In this document: positions 39,546-50,222 of the stretch, piece by piece
How positions within the stretch are numbered: the stretch's first letter is position 1
Layout: each line of letters starts with the position of its first letter
Assembly (NCBI RefSeq): GCF_900106095.1
Contig: NZ_FNUD01000002.1
Location: 1,571,501-1,635,500 of the forward strand
Direction: 5' to 3'
Source: Pseudomonas deceptionensis
GTDB taxonomy: Bacteria; Pseudomonadota; Gammaproteobacteria; Pseudomonadales; Pseudomonadaceae
Length of the DNA stretch: 64,000 bases
The notes under the pieces: generated by a model
Told to the model about the DNA's origin: nothing
Databases searched by the model: none
What the model saw: only the letters and a program-made list of their open reading frames with translations
Position numbers and translations under genes: made by a program

Positions 39546-42323
39546 ATGATGGGTAGTCAGCGCAAAGGGGTGCAATCCGCGAGTCGGTTAGCCTTTGCTG
39601 TTCATGTCGCAATCGTTGCCATGTTCGCGTCGCAAGCGCCGGTGCATGCCGCCGAAAAAGTCAGCAGCGCCGTTCAGCAAGAGTTTATCGCCTTCCATAT
39701 TCCGGCTCAGCCGCTGGACAAGGCGGTGCTGATTTTCGCTGAACAGGCCGGCCTTCAAGTGCTGTTCGACAGCCAGATGCTGCAAGGCCTGAAGTCCATA
39801 GCCCTCAACGGCGACTTCGGCGTACAGGAAGGCCTGGCCCGTTTATTGGGCAGCAACCCGGTGGAGTACCGCTTTACCGGCGAGCGTCAGGTCACCCTGA
39901 CCCGGGTCAGTGGCGAACATAATGGCGCACTGGCGTTGGGCACTACCTCGGTAACGGCCAGCGAAGGCAATAGCGGGGATTGGGTGTACCAGACGCCTGA
40001 AGCGGTATCCGTGATTACCAGCGAGCAAATCAACAAGCGCGCCCCGCGTCACGCAGCCGACATGCTGGAGGAAACCCCGGGCGTCTACACCGCTGTCGAT
40101 CAGCGTGACCCTGGCTTGTCGGTCAACATCCGGGGTGTTCAGGACTATGGCCGGGTCAACATGAACGTTGATGGCATGCGCCAGAACTTCAACGTCAACG
40201 GCCATCAGCATCGCAACGGTGTAATGCTGATTGATCCGGAAATGATCTCCAGTATCGAAATCGATAAAGGTACTCAGTCAGGCATGGGGGGGGCGGCGGT
40301 GCTGGGGGGGATCGCCACCTTCAAAACCCTGGAAGTCAGTGATTTTTTGAAAGAAGGCAAAGAGTTCGGCGGGCGTGTCCGGGCGGGTAGCGGCATTGGA
40401 GAGCTGGGTAACGGTACTTACTTCAATGGTGGCGGGGTGTTCGCCATCGGCAACGAGATTGGGGATGCCTTGTTTGCCTACAGCGAACGGCATTTCGGCA
40501 ACTACCGCAGCGGGCGGCAAAACGCCGATAACCTGGGCGATGAGATCCGTGTCAAAAAAAGCCGCCGCGAAGCCTGGAACAACTGGCTGAACAATGAGGT
40601 GGGTGATTCGGGCAGCGTGACACGCTCGCAGATGGTCAAGTTCGGTCTCAATCTGCCCAACGATCAACGTGTGCAATTGAGTTATCTGAATACCGACAGC
40701 GACAGCAATGACTCATGGACCTACGCGATCAACAACGAGACGGACTATGAGTACAGAAGGCACAGTAAAAACAACCTTGGCACCGGCAACTACGCGCTGG
40801 ATTACAGCTACAACCCCGACAGCGAACTGATCGACTTCAAGAGCAAGGTGTATTACGTCAGTACTGAGCTGGTGCGTTCCAATGCCGGGCATCAAACAAG
40901 CGAAGTGCGCAATAACTACGATCCCTACAAAGATTTTTTTCGCACGGATACCTGGGGAGTCCAAGGCGAGAACACCTCGCGCTTCAACTTCGATTCCTTC
41001 GGTCTGTTGAGCTGGAATTATGGCCTGGAGATGTACCAGGACACCTTCAAGCCCAAGACCAATAAAGTGGCGGCCTTGAGTGAGGTGGTCAAACCTTATG
41101 TTGATGGTGCCGACCCTTCTGGCAAACGCACCATGGCCAGCCTGTTCAGCAATCTGGAATACGATTACGACGGCTGGTTGACCCTCAATGGCGGCTTGCG
41201 GTATGACCGTTATCGCCTTGAAGGAAAGACGGGGATGACTCTCTACCGTCAAGAAATAATTCGGCATGAAAATGGTGTGCCGGTGGCCAATCTGGACCCG
41301 GCCAAACGCGTCGAAGACACGTATGACCTGGACCAAGAGAGCGGCAAGTTTTCACCGACTTTCGGTATTGCGATCAAGCCGGGCGTGGATTGGCTTCAGT
41401 TATATGCCCGCTGGGGTAAGGGTTGGCGTCCACCGGCAGTGACAGAAGTATTGATGACCGGTCGCCCCCATGGCGGCAATGCCCCTGAGCGAGTGTTTCC
41501 CAACCCCTTCCTCAAGGCAGAGGAATCCAGAGACTGGGAAGTGGGCTTCAATATTTTCAAAGAGTCGTTGTTTTTTAATAATGACCGGCTGGGCATGAAA
41601 GTTTCTTATTTTGATAACAAGATAAAGAACTTTTCGTTTATGCAATATGGTATCGCATTGCCGGAAACTTCAGGTGCCGCTAATTTTGGAGACCTGGCAT
41701 ACGTTAATAACTTGAATGGCACGCGTTTTCGCGGAATGGAGTACCAGCTGAATTATGACATGGGGCGTGTGTACACCAACTTGAGCTATACCCACATGAT
41801 CGGCAGTAATGAGTTTTGCTCAAGTAACTATTATATGGGGGGTGCGAAAAAATCAGGTAAAACCCTGAGTTCTAAATATGAGAGTTACACACGACCTGAT
41901 GGCACTAAAGGTTTGCGGAAGGCCAGGGAATACGAGTTTATGGATGATCCGGTTGCCAACGGTAAAGTGAGTTGTGGCGGAGTAATGGGCAGTGCAGCCT
42001 ATATGCCTGCTGACCGAGGCTCAATGACTGTCGGAGCACGATTTCTTGAACGCCGACTGGACACAGGTATTCGTTTGCGCTACAGCCGTGGCAACGGTGC
42101 TGATATGAATGCGCATAATTACTACAATATCGAACAGGCGACATGGCCCAAATACAGTGTGTATGACCTGTATGCCAGTTACTGGCCGACGGATGATGTA
42201 AATCTAACCATGGTGTTGGAGAACGCAACGGATGAAGCCTACTTCGTTGCTATGGGTGATGCTAATAATTTAAGCCTGGCCCGGGGCAGAACATTAAGTG
42301 GGATGCTCGAATACAAATTTTAA
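39546..42323 (+). CDS. hasR: TonB-dependent hemophore/heme receptor
   Basis: Outer-membrane receptor that takes heme from HasA and imports it with TonB energy. The 925-residue protein has a signal peptide (cleaved near residue 35, after PVHA), an N-terminal signalling (STN) domain (residues 46-98, FHIPAQPLDKAVLIFAEQAGLQVLF) that contacts HasS, a plug with VSVITSEQINKRAPRHAADMLEETPGV, and a 22-strand barrel ending in the Phe typical of outer-membrane proteins. Length is close to Serratia HasR. The plug codes MGGAAVLGGIATF using G8 and G7 runs at 40286-40293 and 40304-40310. A region near 41570-41900 is noticeably AT-rich, as in surface loops of many receptors. A 196-base gap separates it from hasS. 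Confidence 0.93.
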   Translation: MMGSQRKGVQSASRLAFAVHVAIVAMFASQAPVHAAEKVSSAVQQEFIAFHIPAQPLDKAVLIFAEQAGLQVLFDSQMLQGLKSIALNGDFGVQEGLARLLGSNPVEYRFTGERQVTLTRVSGEHNGALALGTTSVTASEGNSGDWVYQTPEAVSVITSEQINKRAPRHAADMLEETPGVYTAVDQRDPGLSVNIRGVQDYGRVNMNVDGMRQNFNVNGHQHRNGVMLIDPEMISSIEIDKGTQSGMGGAAVLGGIATFKTLEVSDFLKEGKEFGGRVRAGSGIGELGNGTYFNGGGVFAIGNEIGDALFAYSERHFGNYRSGRQNADNLGDEIRVKKSRREAWNNWLNNEVGDSGSVTRSQMVKFGLNLPNDQRVQLSYLNTDSDSNDSWTYAINNETDYEYRRHSKNNLGTGNYALDYSYNPDSELIDFKSKVYYVSTELVRSNAGHQTSEVRNNYDPYKDFFRTDTWGVQGENTSRFNFDSFGLLSWNYGLEMYQDTFKPKTNKVAALSEVVKPYVDGADPSGKRTMASLFSNLEYDYDGWLTLNGGLRYDRYRLEGKTGMTLYRQEIIRHENGVPVANLDPAKRVEDTYDLDQESGKFSPTFGIAIKPGVDWLQLYARWGKGWRPPAVTEVLMTGRPHGGNAPERVFPNPFLKAEESRDWEVGFNIFKESLFFNNDRLGMKVSYFDNKIKNFSFMQYGIALPETSGAANFGDLAYVNNLNGTRFRGMEYQLNYDMGRVYTNLSYTHMIGSNEFCSSNYYMGGAKKSGKTLSSKYESYTRPDGTKGLRKAREYEFMDDPVANGKVSCGGVMGSAAYMPADRGSMTVGARFLERRLDTGIRLRYSRGNGADMNAHNYYNIEQATWPKYSVYDLYASYWPTDDVNLTMVLENATDEAYFVAMGDANNLSLARGRTLSGMLEYKF

Positions 42324-42426
42324 AAGCAGTGACTCGTACACTGTTAAGAGAGTTTGCTCGTACTGGGCAAAAGCACACAGGTGTGTGCAAGTTGTCACCG
42401 AAACTATCAATGGAAGAAAGTAAATC

Positions 42427-43056
42427 ATGACTATTTCTGTAACTTATAACTCTGCTGCGGGCGCTTTCTCTGTTCATGACGTTTTGACTGAATGGTCTAC
42501 GGGTTTCCGTACCGCCGATCATGGCACCGCCCATACCGGTGGTTTCAACACCGGCGGCCGCGCAATGACGGGCGAGCAATATGCAACTCAGGGCGCTAAC
42601 GGTTCGACCTACGCCTTTGTGGCTGAAAGCGACATGGATAACGGTTTGAATTATGTGTTCAACCCTAAGCTGTCTGCGGGCGACAACATGAACCACTTCC
42701 TGTGGGGCAGCCTGGATAATGTGCAGTTGGGTGAAGTGCTCGGCGGTGGTAAGGGCAGCGACTTTACGCTGGGCGACTACACCGCTTCCTTCAACGGCCT
42801 CGACCTGTCCGCCGCCAGCGATGCTGGCCGTGCTGGCAACGCTGTTCAGGACGTGATCTACGGCCTGATGAAAGGCGACGTATCGGGTCTGGAAGGCGTG
42901 CTCAACAACCTGCTGAGCGAGTTCAACCTGTCCGTTGATTCGACCTTCGACCAGCTGGCCGCTGCGGGCCTGGCTCACGCCGATGCACCGCTGGCGGCTG
43001 ATATCAGCCTGGTGGGCGTGCAGGAAGTGGCTCAGGACTGGGCACTGGCGGCGTAA
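42427..43056 (+). CDS. hasA: Secreted heme acquisition hemophore
   Basis: A 209-residue hemophore, secreted without a cleaved signal peptide by the HasDEF machine. The fold motifs match HasA: Tyr near residue 52 (GEQYATQ), the heme-ligand candidates His32 (ADHGTAH) and Tyr76 (GLNYVF), a His before FLWG corresponding to the third site residue, and the conserved VVYGLM-like VIYGLMKGD and STFDQLAAAG. It ends in the type I export signal (VGVQELAQ-like VGVQEVAQDWALAA). The His32 loop is about six residues shorter than in P. aeruginosa, and the loop after Tyr76 is about seven longer. Confidence 0.95.
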   Translation: MTISVTYNSAAGAFSVHDVLTEWSTGFRTADHGTAHTGGFNTGGRAMTGEQYATQGANGSTYAFVAESDMDNGLNYVFNPKLSAGDNMNHFLWGSLDNVQLGEVLGGGKGSDFTLGDYTASFNGLDLSAASDAGRAGNAVQDVIYGLMKGDVSGLEGVLNNLLSEFNLSVDSTFDQLAAAGLAHADAPLAADISLVGVQEVAQDWALAA

Positions 43057-43071
43057 CACCTGCTGCTCCCT

Positions 43072-43098
43072 GTAGCCGCAGCCTGCGGCAGCGGCTAC
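43072..43098. repeat. Short REP hairpin between hasA and hasD
   Basis: GTAGCCGC AGCCTG CGGCAGCGGCTAC is a compact hairpin placed 15 bases after hasA. It belongs to the GTAGCCGCTG family but lacks the long central part. In this place it could stabilise the hasA part of the mRNA or partly stop transcription. Confidence 0.8.
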
Positions 43099-43128
43099 AG
43101 GGCTATTTCAACTTCACGGAACGACCTC

Positions 43129-44874
43129 ATGACCCGGCCCAAAGCCAACGAGATGCTGGCTGCCTTGACGGCCTACAAACGCGCTTTTTTCAATATTGGC
43201 CTGTTCTCGGCCGTGATCAATTTACTGATGCTGGCTCCGGCGTTGTACATGCTGCAGGTGTACGACCGGGTGTTGGCGTCAGGCAATGAAATGACCCTGT
43301 TGATGCTGACGCTGATGATCCTCGGCCTCTTTGGCCTGATGGGCGCGTTGGAATGGGTGCGTAGCCAGGTGGTGATCCGCCTCGGCACGCAGATGGATAT
43401 GCGCTTGAATCAGCGTGTCTACGACGCTGCTTTCGAGGCGCAATTGCGCACCGGCAGCCCGGCGGCCGGGCAGGCGTTGAATGACCTCACCAGCCTGCGT
43501 CAATTCGCGACCGGTAATGCGTTGTTCGCGTTTTTCGATGCCCCGTGGTTTCCGGTGTATCTGTTTGTGATTTTTATGTTCAGCCCGTGGCTGGGGCTGC
43601 TGGCGCTGGGCGGGGCGGTGCTGTTGATGATGTTGGCATGGGTCAATCAGCGCGTTTCGCAAGCGCCCCTTAAAGCTGCCAGCGAGTTGTCGGTAGAAGC
43701 GACCCGCCAAGCCAGCGCGCATTTGCGCAATGCCGAGGCCATCGAGGCAATGGGCATGCTCGATACCTTGCGCGAGGGGTGGCTGGCGCAGCACACGGCC
43801 TTTTTGGCGCAGCAAAATTTGGCCAGTGAAAAAACCGCCACGGTCAGCGCCTGGTCAAAAGGTGTACGCCTGGCCCTGCAGTCGCTGGTGCTGGGGCTCG
43901 GCGCCTTGCTGGCGGTACAAGGGCAAATCACTGCCGGGATGATGATCGCCGGCTCCATCCTGATGGGCCGCGTATTGAGTCCCATCGATCAGTTGATTGG
44001 TGTGTGGAAGCAATGGGCTTCGGCGCGGTTGGCCTATCAACGTCTCGAAGCTTTGTTGCAGGCCCATCCGCCGCGCCCGGTGCGCATGGCATTGCCGGCG
44101 CCACAGGGCGAGTTGTCGGTGGAGCAACTGAGCGCCTGCGCACCCGGCACCCGTCGCGCCACGTTGGCCAACCTGAGTTTTACGCTGCCAGCCGGGCAAG
44201 TGCTGGGGGTGATTGGCCCTTCGGGGTGTGGCAAGTCAACCCTGGCCCGGCTGCTGATCGGTGTATGGCAGCCGCTGGCGGGCAAGGTCCGGCTGGACGG
44301 GGCGGAGCTGTCGCAGTGGGACAAACATCAGCTTGGCCCGCACCTGGGCTATTTACCCCAGGACATTCAGCTGTTTGCCGGGACCATTGCGCAAAACATC
44401 GCACGCTTTACCGAGGTAGACGCTGACAAGGTACTGGCCGCTGCGCAACTGGCAGGCGTGCATCAACTGATTCTGCAACTGCCCGAGGGGTACGAAACCC
44501 GCCTTGGCGAAGGCGGCGCGGGGCTGTCTGGCGGGCAGAAGCAGCGCATCGGTCTTGCGCGGGCACTATACGGTTTGCCGGCGGTGATTGTGCTCGATGA
44601 ACCCAACTCCAACCTCGATGAAGCCGGGGAGCAGGCCTTGCTGCAGGCGATTGCCCAGCTCAAACAGCACAAGCGAACACTGATCTTGATTACCCACAAA
44701 CCCAATGTGCTGACCCTTACCGACCAATTGTTGATTCTGCGCGAAGGCCAACTCCAGGCCTTTGGCCCAACGGCCAAGGTGCTCAGCGCACCCGCTGCGG
44801 CGAAACCTGCGGCGCCCAGGCCCGCGATGAATGTGAGCTATCGGCTCGGCACGGCAGAAGCGGGCAAGGCATGA
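43129..44874 (+). CDS. hasD: Type I secretion ABC transporter for HasA
   Basis: A 581-residue inner-membrane exporter. Six membrane segments lie within residues 1-310 ([30 protein letters not shown] at the start), and the nucleotide-binding domain after residue 330 has Walker [10 protein letters not shown] (about 363), signature [15 protein letters not shown] and Walker B VIVLDEP. It belongs to the PrtD/HasD type (type I secretion without C39 domain). It forms a channel with HasE and HasF for direct export of HasA. HasE begins 4 bases before its stop (ATGA). Confidence 0.95.
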   Translation: MTRPKANEMLAALTAYKRAFFNIGLFSAVINLLMLAPALYMLQVYDRVLASGNEMTLLMLTLMILGLFGLMGALEWVRSQVVIRLGTQMDMRLNQRVYDAAFEAQLRTGSPAAGQALNDLTSLRQFATGNALFAFFDAPWFPVYLFVIFMFSPWLGLLALGGAVLLMMLAWVNQRVSQAPLKAASELSVEATRQASAHLRNAEAIEAMGMLDTLREGWLAQHTAFLAQQNLASEKTATVSAWSKGVRLALQSLVLGLGALLAVQGQITAGMMIAGSILMGRVLSPIDQLIGVWKQWASARLAYQRLEALLQAHPPRPVRMALPAPQGELSVEQLSACAPGTRRATLANLSFTLPAGQVLGVIGPSGCGKSTLARLLIGVWQPLAGKVRLDGAELSQWDKHQLGPHLGYLPQDIQLFAGTIAQNIARFTEVDADKVLAAAQLAGVHQLILQLPEGYETRLGEGGAGLSGGQKQRIGLARALYGLPAVIVLDEPNSNLDEAGEQALLQAIAQLKQHKRTLILITHKPNVLTLTDQLLILREGQLQAFGPTAKVLSAPAAAKPAAPRPAMNVSYRLGTAEAGKA

Positions 44875-46199
44875 AGCAGTCGAACGCCAAGTCCCTCGGG
44901 GACAGCAATGTGCTGCAACTGGACGACACCCGTTACTCGCGTCTGGGCTGGCTGCTTATGCTCGGTGGCTTTCTCGGGTTTCTCGGCTGGGCGGCGTTGG
45001 CGCCTTTGGATAAAGGGGTCGCCGTGTCGGGCAAGGTGATGGTTTCGGGCCATCGCAAAGTGGTGCAGCACCCCAGTGGCGGGATTGTTGAGCGGATCGA
45101 CGTGCGTGACGGCGACAAAGTGGAGGCAGGTCAGGTGTTGATCCGTTTGAAAGAAACTCCGCTTCTGGGGCAGGCCCAGTCGTTACGCAGTCAGTTTTAT
45201 GGATCGCTGGCCAGTGAGGCGCGGCTTAATGCCGAGCGCGATGGCGCACAGGGGGTCAGCTTTGCGACAGAGTTGACGGCGCTGGCGACGGAGCCTGAGG
45301 TGGCGTCCAACCTGGTGTTGCAACGCCAACTGTTCGACAGCCGACGTCAGGCCTTGCTGCTGGATCAACAAGGCATCGATGAAAGCATTGCAGGCGCCGA
45401 GGCGCAGTTGCGTGGGGTGCGTGACTCCCAAGCCAATAAAGTCTTGCAGCGCACGGCGCTGACCGAGCAACTGCAAGGTCTGCGGGAGCTGGCCCGTGAG
45501 GGTTATATCCCGCGCAATCGCTTGCTGGACACCGAGCGGGTGTACGCCCAGATCCTGGGCTCCATCAGCGAAGATTACGGCCGCATCGGCCAGTTGCAGC
45601 GCCAAGTGCTGGAGATGCGTCTGAAAATTCGGCAACTGGCTGAGGAATACCAGAAAGAAGTCCGCACTCAACTGGCCGACACTCGCATCCGCACGGAAGA
45701 CCTGCGCAACCGGCTGGCGTCCGCCGAGTTTGAGTTGGCCAACAGCCAGTTGCGTGCCCCGGTGGCCGGGATTGTGGTCGGGCTGGACGTGTACACCGAA
45801 GGCGGGGTGATCAAACCCGGTCAGGCCCTGATGGAAATCGTGCCCCAGGGCGAGCCGCTGCTGGTCGAAGCCCGAGTGCCGGTTGAGCTGGCGGACAAGG
45901 TTCACGCCGGGTTGCCGGTGGAGCTGATGTTCTCGGCCTTTAGCCAGAGCACGACACCCCGTGTGGCAGGCGAAGTGATGCTGGTGTCGGCGGACCGTCA
46001 GGTTGATGAGCGCACCGACGAGCCGTATTACACGTTGCGTGCCCAGGTCAGCGAGCAGGGCATGGCCCAACTGGCCGGGTTGCAGATTCGCCCCGGCATG
46101 CCGGTCGAGGCATTTGTGCGCACGGGCGAGCGCTCGATGCTCAATTACCTGTTCAAACCGTTGCTAGACCGCACCCACATGGCCTTGGTGGAGGAATGA
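44871..46199 (+). CDS. hasE: HlyD-type membrane fusion protein of type I secretion
   Basis: A 442-residue periplasmic adaptor. One membrane helix (residues 22-45, [29 protein letters not shown]) is followed by the beta-barrel and lipoyl half-motifs ([31 protein letters not shown] and [30 protein letters not shown]) around a long helical hairpin rich in Leu, Glu and Arg (about 90-290). The stop overlaps the start of hasF by four bases, giving strict coupling in the hasDEF part. Confidence 0.95.
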   Translation: MKQSNAKSLGDSNVLQLDDTRYSRLGWLLMLGGFLGFLGWAALAPLDKGVAVSGKVMVSGHRKVVQHPSGGIVERIDVRDGDKVEAGQVLIRLKETPLLGQAQSLRSQFYGSLASEARLNAERDGAQGVSFATELTALATEPEVASNLVLQRQLFDSRRQALLLDQQGIDESIAGAEAQLRGVRDSQANKVLQRTALTEQLQGLRELAREGYIPRNRLLDTERVYAQILGSISEDYGRIGQLQRQVLEMRLKIRQLAEEYQKEVRTQLADTRIRTEDLRNRLASAEFELANSQLRAPVAGIVVGLDVYTEGGVIKPGQALMEIVPQGEPLLVEARVPVELADKVHAGLPVELMFSAFSQSTTPRVAGEVMLVSADRQVDERTDEPYYTLRAQVSEQGMAQLAGLQIRPGMPVEAFVRTGERSMLNYLFKPLLDRTHMALVEE

Positions 46200-47518
46200 G
46201 CGTGCGTCGATATGCATGGCTGATATGCGCGCTGTTGGCGGGCCCGGCTCAGGCGTTGGGTTTACTTGAGGCCTACGATCTGGCGATCCGCAATGATCCG
46301 ACCTTTCAAGCGGCCATCGAAGAGCGGGCGGCCGGGGAGGAGAATCGTGCGCTGGGCCGCTCGGCGTTATTGCCAACCCTGTCATGGAACTACAACAACT
46401 CGCGCAACGAGTCCGAAGTTACCCAGGCCAGCACTCGCACGGATCGCGATTACCGCAGCTATGCGGCGACCCTGACCTTGCAGCAACCTCTGCTGGACTA
46501 CGAAGCCTACGCACGATTCCGACAGGGTGCGGCGCAGGCCTTGTTTGCCGATGAGCGCTTTCGCAGCAAAAGCCAGTATGTGGCGGTGCGGGTACTCAGT
46601 GCCTACAGTCAGGCATTGCTGGCTCAGGAACGCATCGAACTGAGCCGGGCGCAAAAGCGCGCTTTTGCCGAGCGTTTACAACTCAACCAGCGTTTGTTAA
46701 AGGGCGGTGAGGGCACTCGAACCGATGTGCTGGAAACCCGGGCGCGCCTGAGCATGGCGGTCGCCGAGGAAATTGAAGCCCGGGACAATCAGGATGCTGC
46801 CCTGCGTGAGCTCGAAGCGATGCTCGGAGAACCGTTGCAGATTGAGCAGCTCACCCCGTTGGCGCCACATTTTGCGATCTTGCCCCTGGAGCCGCAGCGT
46901 TTTGAAAGTTGGCGCGAGCTGGCGTTGGCCAATAACCCGGAACTGGCATCGCAGCATCATGCGCTGGTCTCGGCCGAATACGAAGTGGAGCGCAAGCGCG
47001 CCGGGCATTTGCCCAGGCTCAGCCTGTATGCGAGCAGTCGGCAAACCAGTTCCGACTCCGAAAGTACCTACCACCAGAAGTACGACACCAACAGCGTAGG
47101 CATTCAGCTCAGCGTGCCGTTGTTTGCAGGGGGCTCGGTGTCGGCGTCAACCCGGCAGGCGGCGCGGCAACTGTCTCAGGCGCAGTTTGAACTGGACGCG
47201 CAAACGGCGACCACCCTGGTGGACCTGCGTAAGCAGTTCAACCTCAACAGCAGTGCGGCGGCCAAGGTGCGGGCTTATGAAATGGCGGTAGAGTCCGCCG
47301 GTGCACTGGTGCAGGCGACGCAGAAAAGCGTGAGTGGGGGCGAGCGGGTCAATCTGGATGTGCTGGATGCCGAACAGCAGCTGTTCAGTGCCAAGCGGGA
47401 TTTGGCTGAAGCGCGCTATGGGTATTTGCTGGCACGGGTGCAGCTCAAGTATTACGCGGGATTATTGAATGAAGGCGATTTGCAGCAGGTGGCGGGGTAT
47501 TTTCGTAGCCCTCTGTAG
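46196..47518 (+). CDS. hasF: TolC-family outer-membrane channel of type I secretion
   Basis: A 440-residue TolC-like protein with a signal peptide (cleaved near residue 21, after AQA) and two OEP repeats of long helices and strands (YDLAIRNDPTFQAAIEERAAG and LALANNPELASQHHALVSAEYEVERKRAGHLPRL). It forms the outer duct for HasA release. The ATG has GGAGGA just upstream and overlaps the hasE stop. Its TAG stop at 47516-47518 is supplied by a REP hairpin starting at 47515, so a few C-terminal residues could have been changed. Confidence 0.94.
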   Translation: MSVRRYAWLICALLAGPAQALGLLEAYDLAIRNDPTFQAAIEERAAGEENRALGRSALLPTLSWNYNNSRNESEVTQASTRTDRDYRSYAATLTLQQPLLDYEAYARFRQGAAQALFADERFRSKSQYVAVRVLSAYSQALLAQERIELSRAQKRAFAERLQLNQRLLKGGEGTRTDVLETRARLSMAVAEEIEARDNQDAALRELEAMLGEPLQIEQLTPLAPHFAILPLEPQRFESWRELALANNPELASQHHALVSAEYEVERKRAGHLPRLSLYASSRQTSSDSESTYHQKYDTNSVGIQLSVPLFAGGSVSASTRQAARQLSQAQFELDAQTATTLVDLRKQFNLNSSAAAKVRAYEMAVESAGALVQATQKSVSGGERVNLDVLDAEQQLFSAKRDLAEARYGYLLARVQLKYYAGLLNEGDLQQVAGYFRSPL

Positions 47519-47613
47519 CCGCTGCCGCAGGCTGCGATGGACTGCGTAGCAGTCCCGGGTTCTAGAACCTTGAAGGTCCTTCGGCCCTTATCGCAACCTG
47601 CGCCAGTGGCTAC
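47515..47613. repeat. REP hairpin after hasF (degenerate copy)
   Basis: GTAGCCGCTGCCGCAGGCTGCGATGG at the left and a decayed right arm (TCGCAACCTGCGCCAGTGGCTAC) with three mismatches. It ends the has operon and lies before the convergent trmA. Confidence 0.85.
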
Positions 47614-47631
47614 AAAAGTGATGCGCGCGAC

Positions 47632-48720
47632 TTACCGACGTACCAGCAACACACCCGATTCCATGTGGTGAGTCCACGGGAACTGGTCAAACACCGCGCA
47701 ACGCTCAATGCGGTGAGTGTCGTGCAGTTGGGCGATGTTCTCGGCCAATGTCAGCGGGTTGCACGAGATATACAGGATGTTGTCGAAACGACGGGTCAGC
47801 TCGCAGGTGTCCGGGTCCATCCCGGCACGTGGCGGGTCGACGAAAACGCTGCCGAAGTCGTAGCTTTTCAGGTCAATGCCCTGCAAGCGACGGAACGGAC
47901 GCACTTCGTTCAGGGCTTCGGTCAGTTCCTCGGCCGACAAACGTACCAGCGTGACGTTATCCACAGCGTTGTCGCGCAGGTTGTTCAGCGCAGCATAGAC
48001 CGATGTCTTGCTGATTTCGGTGGCCAGCACCTTGCGTACACGGGTGGCCAGCGGCAGGGTGAAGTTGCCGTTGCCGCAGTACAGCTCCAGCAAATCATCC
48101 GAACGCTCGCCCAACGCTTCGTATGCCCAATTGAGCATCTTCTGGTTGACCGTGCCGTTTGGCTGGGTGAATGCGCCTTCAGGCTGTTGATAAGTGAAGG
48201 TACGACCCGCTACTTCCAGCTTTTCGACCACGTAATCGCGGCCGATCACCACGCGCTTGCCTTTGGAGCGGCCAATCACGCTGATGTCCAGGTCTTTGGC
48301 CAGCTGCTCGGCAGCGTTTTGCCAGTGCTCGTCCAGCGGGCGGTGATAGCACAGAGTGACCATCGCCTCGCCTGCCAGGGTGGTCTGGAACTCCACCTGG
48401 AACAGCTTGTGGCTCAGGGGGGCACTGGCTTTCCAGGCCGCCTTGAGTTGCGGCATCAATTGGTTGATGCGCAGGCTGGCAATCGGGAACTCTTCGATCA
48501 GGATCGGCGTACGCTTGTCGTCTTGCGCGAACATGGCGTAGTGACGCTCGTCCCCTTCGCGCCACAGGCGGAACTCGGTCCGCAGACGGAAGTGCTTCAG
48601 AGGCGAATCGAACACCTGAGGCTCGGGCGCATCGAAAGGCGCGAGCAGCTCGCGCAGACGATTGGCCTTGGCCTCAAGCTCAACGGCGTAGGTAGCAGAA
48701 TCAAACGGCAATGCACTCAT
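47632..48720 (-). CDS. trmA: tRNA (uracil-54-C5)-methyltransferase
   Basis: Makes ribothymidine at position 54 of the T-loop in nearly all tRNAs, using S-adenosylmethionine. The 362-residue protein has the class I fold with [18 protein letters not shown] (SAM binding, near residue 208), [10 protein letters not shown] near 296, the nucleophile Cys in YISCNP near 322 and the general base Glu in [10 protein letters not shown] near the C terminus. Length matches E. coli TrmA (366). It overlaps the stop of the upstream purine permease gene by four bases. Confidence 0.96.
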   Translation of the reverse strand: MSALPFDSATYAVELEAKANRLRELLAPFDAPEPQVFDSPLKHFRLRTEFRLWREGDERHYAMFAQDDKRTPILIEEFPIASLRINQLMPQLKAAWKASAPLSHKLFQVEFQTTLAGEAMVTLCYHRPLDEHWQNAAEQLAKDLDISVIGRSKGKRVVIGRDYVVEKLEVAGRTFTYQQPEGAFTQPNGTVNQKMLNWAYEALGERSDDLLELYCGNGNFTLPLATRVRKVLATEISKTSVYAALNNLRDNAVDNVTLVRLSAEELTEALNEVRPFRRLQGIDLKSYDFGSVFVDPPRAGMDPDTCELTRRFDNILYISCNPLTLAENIAQLHDTHRIERCAVFDQFPWTHHMESGVLLVRR

Positions 48721-50012
48721 GCGTTAAACCAACCCAGCTTGACCACGAACAGAACCGACAGAATGATCAGCGGGGCGTTGAGCTCGCGCACGCGGCCCGT
48801 CAGCAGCTTGATCACGGTCCAGGAAATAAAGCCGAAGGCGATGCCGTTGGCGATGGAGTAGGTGAACGGCATGGCCAGCGCGGTGATGACCACCGGTGCG
48901 GCAACAGTGATGTCGTCCCACTCGATTTCGGCCAGGCCACTCATCATCAATACGGCTACGAACATCAGTGCAGGCGCGGTGGCGAAGGCCGGAACGCTGG
49001 CAGCCAGTGGCGAGAAGAACAACGCCAGCAGGAACATGATGCCGACCACAATGGCGGTCAGGCCGGTACGGCCACCGGCGCTCACGCCAGCTGCCGATTC
49101 GATGTAGCTGGTGGTGGTCGAGGTGCCCAGCAGCGAACCGGCCATGGCCGCGGTGCTGTCAGCGATCAGGGCGCGGCCCATTTTTGGCATGTGCCCGTCT
49201 TTGCCCATCAGGCCAGCGCGCTTGGCGACGCCGATCAGGGTGCCGGAGTTGTCAAACAGGTCAACGAACAGGAAGGCGAAGATCACACTGATCAGGCCAA
49301 TGTCCAGTGCGCCTTTGATGTCCAGTTGCAGGAAGGTCGGCGCCAGGGAAGGCGGCATCGACATCACGCCACCGAACTCGGTTACGCCGAGCGCGATCGA
49401 AGCAATGGTCACGGCCAGAATGCCGATCAGCACCGCACCGCGGATTTTCAGGGCCTCAAGGGCAACAATCAGGGCAAAGCCCAGGGATGCCAGGATCACT
49501 TTCGGTTGGGCCAGGTCGCCCATGCCCACCAGGGTCGCCTTGTTGGCAACCACAATGCCGGCGTTACCCAGGGCGATCAGCGCCAGGAACAGGCCGATAC
49601 CGGCGGCAATGGCCGAGCGCAGCGGCAGCGGGATGCTGTTGATGATCCATTCGCGTATACGAAAGATCGACAACAGGAAGAACAGCACCGCCGAGATGAA
49701 CACCGCACCCAGGGCTACTTGCCAGGTGTGGCCCATGTGCAGCACCACGGTGTAGGTGAAGAAGGCGTTCAAGCCCATGCCCGGTGCCAGTGCAATCGGG
49801 TAGTTGGCGATGATGCCCATGGTCGCCGAGCCGATGGCCGCCGCCAGGCAGGTGGCGACAAACACGGCGCCTTTGTCCATGCCCGTTTCGCCGAGGATGC
49901 TCGGGTTTACGAACAGGATGTAGGCCATCGCCAGGAACGTGGTGATACCCGCAAGAATCTCGGTACGCACATTGGTGTTGTGTGCTTTGAGTTGAAACAG
50001 CCTTTCCAGCAT
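48717..50012 (-). CDS. NCS2 family purine permease (AzgA/GhxP/AdeQ-like)
   Basis: A 431-residue inner-membrane symporter with about 13 helices. It opens [39 protein letters not shown], which is the signature of the AzgA-like purine transporters for adenine, guanine or hypoxanthine. Other motifs are [52 protein letters not shown] and [19 protein letters not shown]. It overlaps trmA by four bases, an arrangement seen in other Pseudomonas. No purine riboswitch is evident in its 210-base upstream region, which has only a GGCGCATTTGGCGCC hairpin. Confidence 0.92.
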   Translation of the reverse strand: MLERLFQLKAHNTNVRTEILAGITTFLAMAYILFVNPSILGETGMDKGAVFVATCLAAAIGSATMGIIANYPIALAPGMGLNAFFTYTVVLHMGHTWQVALGAVFISAVLFFLLSIFRIREWIINSIPLPLRSAIAAGIGLFLALIALGNAGIVVANKATLVGMGDLAQPKVILASLGFALIVALEALKIRGAVLIGILAVTIASIALGVTEFGGVMSMPPSLAPTFLQLDIKGALDIGLISVIFAFLFVDLFDNSGTLIGVAKRAGLMGKDGHMPKMGRALIADSTAAMAGSLLGTSTTTSYIESAAGVSAGGRTGLTAIVVGIMFLLALFFSPLAASVPAFATAPALMFVAVLMMSGLAEIEWDDITVAAPVVITALAMPFTYSIANGIAFGFISWTVIKLLTGRVRELNAPLIILSVLFVVKLGWFNA

Positions 50013-50222
50013 GCCAGTCCCCGTGGCGCCAAATGCGCCGTGATTAAATCGTTTTCAACAGCAAAGCACAGACGCGGATCGCCTGAAGAATTTCTGTCTG
50101 TCGGAAAAAGCCGCGCATCATACCAGCAGCTCGTACATATGGCTGCTTTGGTTACCCGGCGGGGCCATGTTTTGTAACCTTGAGACAGAAGGCATACTGC
50201 GTGCCAGTTTTCGGAGGGCTCT

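Noticed and set aside
48711..50177. 488-codon plus-strand frame over the purine permease
   Set aside because: Shadow of the NCS2 permease gene: extremely Gln/His/Gly-rich with no domain.
50013..50222. Purine riboswitch before the NCS2 permease
   Set aside because: Only a simple GGCGCATTTGGCGCC hairpin is visible; no purine-aptamer core sequence could be traced.
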